A stretch of 13,836 nt of DNA from CAYVUV01 sp964455095 (GTDB taxonomy: Bacteria > Desulfobacterota > Binatia > HRBIN30 > CADEER01): positions 1 to 13,836 of the forward strand of contig CAYVUV010000110.1 in NCBI GenBank assembly GCA_964455095.1, written 5' to 3'. The notes under the pieces are model-generated. The model was given only the letters and a program-made list of their open reading frames with translations, searched no databases and was not told the DNA's origin. The position numbers and the translations under genes were made by a program. This document shows, in pieces, positions 1 to 6,735 of the stretch. Position 1 is the stretch's first letter. Every line of letters starts with the position of its first letter.

Positions 1-1670
1 TTGACCGACCAACGCGCGCCGCCGGGAAGCACGGCGTCGATCCCCCCGGCTCCGGACTCGGCGTCGACCACGACGCGCACACCGTTGAGCACCGGGTTCA
101 CGCCGCTCCACGGTTTGGGGATCAGCGCCTCGCCCTTGAGCTTGATGTAGAAGGGATCGGCGCGCAGCACGACTTTCGCCCGCTCGATCGCGATGCCGCT
201 CGTGCAGATCGGCGCATTGACGCAGGCACACCCCTGGCAGACCTGTCCGCCGCCGCAGTCGCCGTCGTCTTCACACGACTCCGCGCCGCACACCAGACCG
301 TCGCCGCACACGGGAACGGTCGGCACGCAGGCGCACTGCTGGCAACTCGTGCACGGGTCGCCGCACGCCGGCAGACCGGGCTCGCCGCACTGCTCGCCGG
401 GATCGGCAGTGCCATCGTCGCAGGTGAGCGAGGCGAGCTCGTACGCGCCGACGTCGACGCCGCCGCCGATCGGGCGCGGTGTGCCGTCGATATCGACGAC
501 CGGCGCGTTCGCGCTCGTGCCGGCGTCGACCGCCGGGCTGCTCGCCAGCAGGTGAAAGTCGACCCCCGGGCTGACGAAGTGATCGGCGGGCACGGCGAGG
601 AACGAATGCGCGTCGTAGCCCAACGCCTGCCACGCCGACAGCGTGATCACACTGCCGCCGCCGTTGCTGCTGAAACGGTCCATGAGGCTGTTGTAGTCGG
701 AGACGAAACCCGGCCGACTCGCGGCGTCGATGGTGATGGCGCCGCGGAACGAGTGGAAGTTGTAGAGGATGTTGTTGACCACGGTGTTGTCGGTCGAGCC
801 GCCGCTGATGTTGACGCACCAGCGCCCGTCGGCGGCGTTGATGATGGTGTTGTTCACCACGATGTTGCCGCTCGAGCCGGCAGCGCCGTCGACGCGGTAG
901 AGGCTGATGCCGCTGGCGTGGTTGTCGTAGAGCAGGTTGTTCTGCACGCGGCTGTCGGTGACACCGTCCATGTTGATGCCCGAGCCGCCGCCGGCGCCGT
1001 TCCCGTGGATGACGTTGCCTTCGACCAGGGCGCCGGAGATCAGGCCGTCGCCGCCCTGACTCTCGTCGCCGTTCATGTGGATGCCGTTGGCGTGGTTGTC
1101 GTACGACCGGTTGCCGCGAATGATCGGGCGGTCGCCGCTGTTGGAGACATAGATCCCGTGCTCGTCGATCGAGTCGTGCGTTTCGTTGTTCTCGATCGTC
1201 AGGTCGTCGGCGAAGCCGCTGAAAATTCCCCAGCGGCCGTTGAAGCCGGTGTGGCAGTTGCGCACGGTGACGAACTGCGACACGGCGACGCGAATGCCGG
1301 CGCGGGTGCGCTGGTCGACGATGAAACCGTCGATCACCACGTGCGCCGCGTTCTCGACGTTGATGCCATCCGGCGTGATGCCGTTGTCCGCGGTAATACG
1401 CACGTGCGGCCCCTCGGCGCGAAAGGTGATCGGGTTGCCGGAAGTGCCAGAGCGCCGCAGGTCGAAGCCCTGGTAGTTGCCGTCCAGCACGCGCACCGTG
1501 TCGCCGGGGAGAACGACCGCGGCCGCGTGGGCGAGCGTCGCCCAGGCGGTGGCGACGGACAACCCATCGTTGGCATTCGCCCCGCCGTTCTTCACGTAGT
1601 AATCGACCGCGCCGGCCGGCGCCGCGAGCGCCAACCAGGACAACCCGACCGCCAGTAGCACTGTGCGCAT
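1..1670 (-). CDS. Secreted right-handed beta-helix protein with Cys-rich tail (C-terminus beyond window)
   Basis: The ATG at 1670-1668 opens a frame that runs without a stop to the window edge, giving 556 codons of a longer protein. The N-terminus (MRTVLLAVGLSWLALAAPAG) is a Sec signal peptide. It is followed by VDYYVKNGGANANDG, the usual opening of pectate-lyase-like beta-helix proteins. Residues about 50-370 are short Asn/Gly/Ile-rich coils (IENNETH, IIRGNRSYDNHANGIHMNG, NVIHGNG, NNLLYDNHASGISLY), typical of the Beta_helix/NosD families. DIDGTPRPIGGGVDVGAYE at about 392-412 is the conserved end motif of such proteins. Residues about 416-487 then hold 15 cysteines with CGDG and GEQC motifs, resembling the Cys-rich repeats of myxobacterial surface proteins. 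A further domain begins near 488 (AKVVLRADPFYIKLKGEALI) and is cut. Likely role: cell-surface or extracellular carbohydrate binding or adhesion. I see no proof of lyase activity. It is transcribed divergently from the NYN gene. Confidence 0.9.
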   Translation of the reverse strand, partial: MRTVLLAVGLSWLALAAPAGAVDYYVKNGGANANDGLSVATAWATLAHAAAVVLPGDTVRVLDGNYQGFDLRRSGTSGNPITFRAEGPHVRITADNGITPDGINVENAAHVVIDGFIVDQRTRAGIRVAVSQFVTVRNCHTGFNGRWGIFSGFADDLTIENNETHDSIDEHGIYVSNSGDRPIIRGNRSYDNHANGIHMNGDESQGGDGLISGALVEGNVIHGNGAGGGSGINMDGVTDSRVQNNLLYDNHASGISLYRVDGAAGSSGNIVVNNTIINAADGRWCVNISGGSTDNTVVNNILYNFHSFRGAITIDAASRPGFVSDYNSLMDRFSSNGGGSVITLSAWQALGYDAHSFLAVPADHFVSPGVDFHLLASSPAVDAGTSANAPVVDIDGTPRPIGGGVDVGAYELASLTCDDGTADPGEQCGEPGLPACGDPCTSCQQCACVPTVPVCGDGLVCGAESCEDDGDCGGGQVCQGCACVNAPICTSGIAIERAKVVLRADPFYIKLKGEALIPKPWSGVNPVLNGVRVVVDAESGAGGIDAVLPGGARWSV

Positions 1671-1778
1671 GCGGCCCTTCAACCACGCGGCAGACCACCT
1701 GGCAACGGCGAATGTCGCTCCGCGCCGCACCACCGCGGCCAGCGCCCTTCGCGCGCCCCGGCCGAGAATCTGACCCCG

Positions 1779-1805
1779 AGGCTTTGACGGAGAGGGCGAA
1801 AGCCT
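1779..1805. promoter_or_regulatory. Inverted repeat in divergent intergenic region (possible operator or leader hairpin)
   Basis: In the 150-bp region between the divergent beta-helix and NYN genes, AGGCTTT (1779-1785) is matched by AAAGCCT (1799-1805), a perfect 7-bp inverted repeat with a 13-nt spacer. It ends 15 bp before the GTG start of the NYN gene. It could be a regulator site or an mRNA hairpin near the start codon. TTTGAC at 1783-1788 resembles a -35 element, but I see no convincing -10 at the right distance. The rest of the 150 bp shows nothing recognisable. A 7-bp dyad can arise by chance. Confidence 0.25.
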
Positions 1806-1820
1806 GGCAGTAGTGCAGAC

Positions 1821-3077
1821 GTGCCAACAAAAAAGACGGGGAAACCCCGCAAGGTAGCCAAGGCCAAAACCGCGCGGGCGCCGCGCAGTGCGAACGCGAA
1901 GCGCAAGCCGGCAGCGAAACCAAAACCGAAGAAGGTCATCGCGAAGAAGGCGGCGCGCACCGTCGCGATCACCAAGGCGAAACCGGCACCAGCGCGCGCG
2001 CGGCGCGCGGCGGCCGCACCGGTGACGGGCGGGCGGCGTGCGATCTTCATCGACGTCGAGAACACCAGCAGCGAGGACGCGCTCTTCGAGGTGATCGATG
2101 CGCTGAAGATCGACCGGCACGCGCGCACGGTGGAGCTCGCCGCGGTCGGCAACTGGCGCGCGATCGGTCCGCAGATGGCGCGCCGGCTGGCGTCGATCGG
2201 CGCGCAGCTGGTGCACAGCGCGCCGGCGCGCGGCGTGCGCGACTGGAGCGATCTGTGGATCGCGGTCGCCGCCGGCTGTTTTCTCGGCCAGGCGGCACCG
2301 GGCGACGTCCTGGAAATCGTTTCGAACGACCGCGCCTTCGACGCCGTCGGCGATGCGGCGGCGGCGCGCGGCGTGGCCTACGAGCGCCTGCAGCTGCGCC
2401 GCGGCGCGGCGCCGCCGCCGGTGGAGTCGGACGAGCCCAAGCCCGCGCGCCGCACCCGTGGCGGCCGGCGCCGCACGCGCGGCCGCGGCGAGAACCGCCC
2501 GCCTTTGGCGGCACCGAGCCGGCCCGTGCACACGTCGGCGGCGCCGACCCATGCCGCGCACGCGCCGCACATGTCGCACACGTCGCGCGCACCGCATGTC
2601 GCCGACGAGCCGCACGCCGCCAGTCGCGATCAGATGGTCGGCCTCATCAGCCGGTTGACCAAGGGCGAGCACGGCCGCTGGGTCAACCTCGACATCCTGG
2701 AGAACGCGCTGAAAGCCGAGGGCTTCTCGCGCCCGCCCGGCTCACCGCGTCTGGTGACGCGCCTGCGCATGCTGAAGGAGGTCGAGGTCGACTCGCACGG
2801 CCGCGTGCGCGTCGTGCCCGGCGAGCACGCACCGGCACCGGCCGAAGCGCACGCACCGGCCCCGGCACCCGTCCATGCGCCGCGCCAGCGCCGCGCGGCA
2901 CCGGCCGCTCAGCCACCTGCCGACGAGGCGGCGCCGGCGGCGGAGGGGGAAGCGGCGGCCGAGACGCCCGCGCCGCCCAAGCGGCGCCGCCGCTCGCGCA
3001 GCCGCGCCGGCAGTCGCAGCGCCGCCGGCGACGAGGGCAAGGCCCCGAGCGAAACCCAGGCAACGCCGGAAGAGTAG
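1821..3077 (+). CDS. NYN-domain putative RNase with OST-HTH (LOTUS) domain and basic low-complexity tails
   Basis: A 418-residue protein. The GTG at 1821 is the first usable start after the in-frame TGA at 1785-1787; its Shine-Dalgarno is weak. Residues 1-70 are Lys/Ala/Pro-rich like histone H1 tails. Residues 72-192 form a NYN (PIN-like) nuclease domain. AIFIDVEN carries the first acidic residue D78 and N81, RGVRDWSDLWIAVAAG the second (D144), and EIVSNDRAFDAV the third (D170), so the expected metal-binding acids are present. Residues 205-225 are Arg/Gly-rich. Residues 237-265 hold seven His. Residues about 268-333 (RDQMVGLISRL, WVNLDILENALKAEGF, LVTRLRMLKEV) match the OST-HTH/LOTUS fold, an RNA-binding module. 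The C-terminus is Ala/Pro-rich with RRRRSRSR. Predicted role: RNA cleavage or RNA quality control in the cytoplasm. The substrate is unknown. A SnoaL-like gene follows 18 bp downstream. Confidence 0.88.
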   Translation: MPTKKTGKPRKVAKAKTARAPRSANAKRKPAAKPKPKKVIAKKAARTVAITKAKPAPARARRAAAAPVTGGRRAIFIDVENTSSEDALFEVIDALKIDRHARTVELAAVGNWRAIGPQMARRLASIGAQLVHSAPARGVRDWSDLWIAVAAGCFLGQAAPGDVLEIVSNDRAFDAVGDAAAARGVAYERLQLRRGAAPPPVESDEPKPARRTRGGRRRTRGRGENRPPLAAPSRPVHTSAAPTHAAHAPHMSHTSRAPHVADEPHAASRDQMVGLISRLTKGEHGRWVNLDILENALKAEGFSRPPGSPRLVTRLRMLKEVEVDSHGRVRVVPGEHAPAPAEAHAPAPAPVHAPRQRRAAPAAQPPADEAAPAAEGEAAAETPAPPKRRRRSRSRAGSRSAAGDEGKAPSETQATPEE

Positions 3078-3083
3078 GCGCGC

Positions 3084-3090
3084 AAGGAGA
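3084..3090 (+). promoter_or_regulatory. Ribosome binding site of the SnoaL-like gene
   Basis: AAGGAGA lies 5 nt before the GTG at 3096 and supports that non-ATG start. It sits in the 18-bp gap after the NYN gene stop, consistent with one operon. Confidence 0.7.
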
Positions 3091-3095
3091 AGCCC

Positions 3096-3512
3096 GTGAG
3101 CCAGCTCACCACTGAAGACCGACTCGCCATCCAGGAGCTCATGGCCGTTTACAGCCGCTGCATCGACTTCCAGCGCTGGGACGAGATGCCGGGCCTGTTC
3201 ACCGACGACTGCACGCTCGACTTCGGCAAGCTGATGGGGACGCACCACGGCAAGGACGGCATCCGCGGCTTCGCCGCCATGCTCTCCAAGGTCGGTCTCA
3301 CCATGCGCCACTTCGTCACCAACTGCATCATCACCGGCGGTGGCGAACAGGCCGAGGCCACGACCTACGTGCTCGCCTTCACCGGCGAGCCCGGCAGCCA
3401 GACGCCGACCACGGGGCGCTACGAAGATCAGCTGCGCAAGGTCGACGGCCGCTGGCTGCTGCACGTCCGGCGCGGCATCATCGAGATGGCGGGCTCGCGC
3501 CCCGCCAAGTGA
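3096..3512 (+). CDS. SnoaL-like / NTF2-fold family protein
   Basis: A 138-residue protein of the SnoaL-like (NTF2-fold) superfamily, a normal length for a single-domain member. The start is GTG 3096 (MSQLTTEDRL), chosen for the AAGGAGA just upstream. The N-terminal helix (AIQELMAVYSRCID), the following WDEMPGLFTDDCTLDF, the G-x-D-G-I turn (HHGKDGIRGF) and the strand with RHFVTN (H72) follow the pattern of the group that contains scytalone dehydratase-like and steroid isomerase-like enzymes. The C-terminal GRYEDQLRKVDGRWLLHVRRG is the usual last strand pair. Y19, D24/D28 and H72 would line the pocket, but the substrate cannot be told from sequence. It has no signal peptide, so it is cytoplasmic. 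It lies 18 bp after the NYN gene and probably shares its transcript. A functional link between the two is not evident. It converges on the large lipoprotein gene with 39 bp between the stops. Confidence 0.88.
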   Translation: MSQLTTEDRLAIQELMAVYSRCIDFQRWDEMPGLFTDDCTLDFGKLMGTHHGKDGIRGFAAMLSKVGLTMRHFVTNCIITGGGEQAEATTYVLAFTGEPGSQTPTTGRYEDQLRKVDGRWLLHVRRGIIEMAGSRPAK

Positions 3513-3551
3513 GCGGCAGTCTCCGCCGCGACTCCGATCGGCCGGGGGCGT

Positions 3552-6017
3552 CTACTCGGCCACTGGCTCCCGCGTCACACACGACAGACCGAAGACTGGC
3601 GTCGACGGATGAATGTCGCGCAGGTGCAGGCCCGTCTGTGCGTCGAACAGGCGGACGGTATCGCCCCACGTGTCGCCGCTGATAACCAGCTCGCCATCGT
3701 CAGTCACGGCCATGCCGAGAATCCAGCCATCGTATCCTTCGAGGGTGATGTCGCGCGTCACCCCGGTAGAGAGACCGACCGCGTTGATCGTATTCGTCGA
3801 GTGCCAGGCACCGTAGAAGGTGTCGCCGTGTATCGTCGAGGAGAACGAGCCGTTCCCGAACGGAAACTCGTGGCTGGGCTGTCCGGCCAACACCGCCGCG
3901 TAGCTCGGATAGACGATCAGCGGCGTGCCCCAGTGCTGCAGATCCAAGATGGATCCCAGCAGCGCGAGGCCGCCGTCGTACTCGGCCACGCCGCCGCACG
4001 GCACTTGCGCGGACTCCCAGCTGCCGTCGCGCAGCGAGATGCGCACCAGCCCGGATCCCGTGCACGTGTATGCGAGCTCCCCGCGCCAGACGAGCGAGCT
4101 CGCCAGCGGGTTGCCCACGGCGGCCCCGGTGTTCGTCACCGGGCATACCTGCCCGCTGTCGAGACCGAGGAGGGCGAGTGCGCCGTAAGTGGAGGTCAGG
4201 CAAAACTGCCGCTCGGCCGTCACCGACTCACAACCGGGGAAAGTCATCTGCTGGTTCGGCACGCGCTCGTCGCCCGGCACCGGCGTGGGGTGTTGTATCG
4301 GCGGCTCGCCGCTCCAGTATGGAATCTCGAAGCGGTCGCCGTTGTAGCAACCCTGGAATGACGTCTCCGTCAGGCCGGTGAGGTCGCGGGCCGTTGCGAT
4401 CATGAGGTGGTACCCGCCGCCACCGGTGTTGTGCTCGACCTCCCAGCCGTAGGCGTACGCGCACGTCTCACCCGGGCCGCGGTGCTCGACCGGGACCTCA
4501 GCCGGCACGCCCGAAACCGCCTGATCGCCGTACCCCTGCGTGATCACGCGCGCGACCTGGGCGCCCGGTTCGATCTCGATCCGCCACAGCATCGATTCGT
4601 AGGCGCTGAGGAAGAGCACGACCGGTTTCGGCCGCTCGTGCACGAGCACGTCGACGACTCCCTGCGCGTCGGAGCGGAAACCCGCGTTGCCCTTGCCCTC
4701 GTAGACCCCGACCACATGCAGCTCCGCCGCCGCGTCCGGTGAGGCGATTGGATTCACGTAGTTCGACGAGCCGTAGCCACCGCCGCCGCAGTTCATGGCG
4801 ATCGGTATCGACGGCGGGAAGTCGGCCCGCTGCCGATCCGGCAGCGAGGCGGACAGCTCCGCACAGTACGATGAACCGCAGCCGTCGTACCACATCCCGT
4901 CCTCGTCAGACGCTGCGCCGCACGGCGTCGGCGTCGGGGACGGCGTCACCGGCGGCACGGAAGGCACCGGCGGCGGCGTTCGATGCGCCGGACTGACACA
5001 CGACAGGCCGGCAACGCTGCCGGTGGGATGCAGCGTGCGCAGCTGCTGCCCGGTGCGGACATCGAACAGGCCCACCTCCTCGCCGCGGCTGATGACCAGG
5101 ACGCCATCGTTGGTCACGGCGAGGCCGAGGATCCAGCCGTCGTAGCTGTCCAGCGTCAGCACTCCGACCGGCTGGTCGGTCGACAGATCGCCGACATCGA
5201 TGCTGGTGGTCGAGTGCCACGCGCCGTAGAACGCGTCGCCGGTGGTCGTCATGCGGCTCGACCAGGCGCCGAGGCTGTATTGCGCCCCCACGACGCCCTG
5301 GGTCGCGGCGGAAAAATCCGCATACCACTGCAATGGGTTCTCGAACGACTCGGAGAACGGCCACGACGATACCAACAAACCGCCGCGGTAGTCGGTGACC
5401 GCCGCGCACGGCAGGTTGGCTGCCTCCACGCTCCCGTCGCGCAGCGACACGCGCAGCAAGCCGCTTTCGTAGGCGCAGATGTACATCTCCTCTCCGAGCC
5501 AGCCGATCGACGCACTGAAGTAGCCGTCCACCGCCGCCGTCGTCGGCGCGACCGGGCACAGCGCGCCGCTGTCGAGACCGAGCAGCGCGATCCCGGCGCC
5601 GGACACGGTCAGGCAGTAGTGCTCCTCCGCCATCACCGCCGCGCAGCCGGGAAAGGCCACGTCCTCCCTGGCAACCGCGCCAGACGGTGTATTGGGCGCG
5701 GTCGGGATCGGCGTCGGCGTCGCTTCGTCCGGTTGCGTGGGCGTCGGTTCGGTCGGACCAATCACCAGCGTTCTCACCGCCAGGGGCGTCGAGGTCGGCG
5801 CCTGCTCCGCAACAGGGGTCGCGGCGGGACCGGCATCGAGGGTCGCGGTCGGTGCCGGGATGCTCCCGTCACCTGGACCGCCCTGAGGGATGCTGCCAGT
5901 GCCGCCACTCCCCTCCCCACCCCCGCCACTGCCGCAGCCGGCGACCAGGAACAGCGCCAGGACCAGCGCTCCGCACATGCGTCCGAGAACGAACGACCGC
6001 ACCGTCGACGTCTTCAT
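3552..6017 (-). CDS. Large lipoprotein with internally duplicated Cys-containing domain flanking a central domain
   Basis: An 821-residue protein. ATG 6017-6015 is chosen because GGAGGT lies 5 nt upstream and the protein then starts with a lipoprotein signal: MKTSTVRSF, a hydrophobic stretch, and lipobox LVAGC with Cys28. The open frame extends further upstream but without signal or RBS. Residues 29-118 are a Gly- then Thr/Pro-rich linker. Residues about 120-342 and 590-814 are two copies of one domain (FPGC, CL, LLGLDSG, CPV, RVSLRDGS, TFYGAWHST, DGWILG, LFD..TG), about half identical by eye, with six matching cysteines (125/596, 135/606, 154/625, 181/652, 204/674, 340/813). The strand-rich motifs suggest a beta-propeller-like fold. 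Residues about 366-572 form a different domain (ELHVVGVYEG, VVLFLSAYESMLWRIEI, VITQGYGDQ). It is anchored in the envelope. The function is unknown. The META lipoprotein gene lies upstream on the same strand. Confidence 0.88.
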   Translation of the reverse strand: MKTSTVRSFVLGRMCGALVLALFLVAGCGSGGGGEGSGGTGSIPQGGPGDGSIPAPTATLDAGPAATPVAEQAPTSTPLAVRTLVIGPTEPTPTQPDEATPTPIPTAPNTPSGAVAREDVAFPGCAAVMAEEHYCLTVSGAGIALLGLDSGALCPVAPTTAAVDGYFSASIGWLGEEMYICAYESGLLRVSLRDGSVEAANLPCAAVTDYRGGLLVSSWPFSESFENPLQWYADFSAATQGVVGAQYSLGAWSSRMTTTGDAFYGAWHSTTSIDVGDLSTDQPVGVLTLDSYDGWILGLAVTNDGVLVISRGEEVGLFDVRTGQQLRTLHPTGSVAGLSCVSPAHRTPPPVPSVPPVTPSPTPTPCGAASDEDGMWYDGCGSSYCAELSASLPDRQRADFPPSIPIAMNCGGGGYGSSNYVNPIASPDAAAELHVVGVYEGKGNAGFRSDAQGVVDVLVHERPKPVVLFLSAYESMLWRIEIEPGAQVARVITQGYGDQAVSGVPAEVPVEHRGPGETCAYAYGWEVEHNTGGGGYHLMIATARDLTGLTETSFQGCYNGDRFEIPYWSGEPPIQHPTPVPGDERVPNQQMTFPGCESVTAERQFCLTSTYGALALLGLDSGQVCPVTNTGAAVGNPLASSLVWRGELAYTCTGSGLVRISLRDGSWESAQVPCGGVAEYDGGLALLGSILDLQHWGTPLIVYPSYAAVLAGQPSHEFPFGNGSFSSTIHGDTFYGAWHSTNTINAVGLSTGVTRDITLEGYDGWILGMAVTDDGELVISGDTWGDTVRLFDAQTGLHLRDIHPSTPVFGLSCVTREPVAE
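3576..4250 (-). repeat. Second copy of the duplicated lipoprotein domain (residues ~590-814)
   Basis: This stretch encodes the C-terminal copy of the domain. It aligns along its length with the copy at 4992-5660 and keeps six cysteines in the same order. At DNA level short identities remain, for example 17 identical bases (CCGCTGTCGAGACCGAG) near 4153-4169 and 5566-5582. The duplication is therefore old but still readable. Confidence 0.85.
4992..5660 (-). repeat. First copy of the duplicated lipoprotein domain (residues ~120-342)
   Basis: This is the N-terminal copy, matching 3576-4250. The best conserved blocks are FPGC, ALLGLDSG, SLRDGS, FYGAWHST and YDGWILG. The copies are separated by Pro/Thr-rich linkers (VPSVPPVTPSPTPTPC after this copy) and a non-homologous domain of about 200 residues. 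Confidence 0.85.
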
Positions 6018-6172
6018 CGCAGACCTCCACCGGTTGGAATTGCCCCAGCGCGGGACGTCTTCATGGCTCGAAATCGAATTCGCATCATGCCCCTGATGGC
6101 GTGAAACTCGGGGGCACAATGTGAAAAAGGCGGGGCGATTCGGAAAATCTGCGCCGTGCGGCGTGAAGAAGA

Positions 6173-6622
6173 CTACTTGGAGAACAGCGCCGTGAACCGC
6201 GCCAGCACCGTCTTGCCGCCACCGTAGAGCGCCAGGGAATCGCCGGAGATCTCGTAGGCCGACGCCGCTTCGAGCGCGGCCAGCAGTTGCCGCTCCTCCG
6301 CCATCCCGTGCGCGCACTGTTTGCGCGTGGTCGCCAGCTCGGCAAAGCGCAGGCTGTGCCCGGCGACGACGTAGCTGCCCATGATCTGATTGCACCCGCC
6401 CGATCCCCACAGCCGCTTCTGGCCCGCGATCAACGTGACGTGCGGCGCCGGCGCACCTTCTGCAACCACGACGGGCGCGCCGCCGAGCTCGACGAGCTTC
6501 CAGGACGTGTTCTCGATCGCGACACGCGGCGGCGCGGGGTCGACGGCGCCGCGCACGCCGGCGTGACAGCCGCATACGAAGACGCCCACCAGAATCACAG
6601 CTGCAAGGTACGGTCGGTGCAC
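6173..6622 (-). CDS. META-domain (HslJ-like) lipoprotein
   Basis: A 149-residue protein starting at GTG 6622-6620, selected because GGAGGAGGAG lies 7 nt upstream and a signal peptide follows at once (MHRPYLAAVILVGVFVCGC). The lipobox VCGC puts the lipidated Cys at residue 19. Starts further upstream would place an Arg-rich stretch before the signal. Residues about 36-147 match the META domain seen in HslJ: TSWKLVELGG, a GSGGCNQIMGSY core with C77, LRFAELATTRKQC (C103, likely paired with C77), a helix EERQLLAALEAASAY and the closing strands DSLALYGGGKTVLARF. The length is normal for a single META domain plus signal. META proteins are periplasmic or membrane-attached, and HslJ is linked to heat and novobiocin resistance in E. 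coli. The exact role here is unknown. It is divergent from the paraoxonase-like gene (113 bp between starts) and 155 bp upstream of the large lipoprotein gene. Confidence 0.88.
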   Translation of the reverse strand: MHRPYLAAVILVGVFVCGCHAGVRGAVDPAPPRVAIENTSWKLVELGGAPVVVAEGAPAPHVTLIAGQKRLWGSGGCNQIMGSYVVAGHSLRFAELATTRKQCAHGMAEERQLLAALEAASAYEISGDSLALYGGGKTVLARFTALFSK

Positions 6623-6629
6623 GATCTCG

Positions 6630-6639
6630 CTCCTCCTCC
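6630..6639 (-). promoter_or_regulatory. Ribosome binding site fixing the GTG start of the META lipoprotein
   Basis: On the minus strand this reads GGAGGAGGAG and ends 7 nt before the GTG at 6622. It decides the start, because ATG codons further upstream in the open frame lack such a site and would bury the signal peptide. Confidence 0.7.
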
Positions 6640-6735
6640 GCCGCACCCTATCCGATCGCGGCGAAAACTGCATGAAGGCACCGCGCGCTTGACGGCGGCA
6701 GCGCCCGCCTGTCAACTGCCAGGCAGGGGGAAGAT

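Noticed and set aside
552..1658. A 368-codon plus-strand frame opposite the beta-helix gene
   Set aside because: Val/Ala/Asp-rich antisense shadow of the Asn/Gly repeats, with no recognisable domain.
271..1923. A 550-codon minus-strand frame across the beta-helix gene
   Set aside because: Its product is an Arg-rich shadow in another frame. The true minus-strand frame starts at 1670 with a signal peptide and beta-helix repeats and stays open to the window edge.
3513..3551. Bidirectional terminator between the convergent SnoaL-like and lipoprotein genes
   Set aside because: Only a weak 5-bp stem (GCGGC/GCCGC) without a T-run is visible, too little to call.
6018..6575. A 186-residue N-terminal extension of the large lipoprotein
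   Set aside because: It overlaps the META gene in another frame and would place the lipoprotein signal in the middle of the protein. ATG 6017 has GGAGGT upstream.
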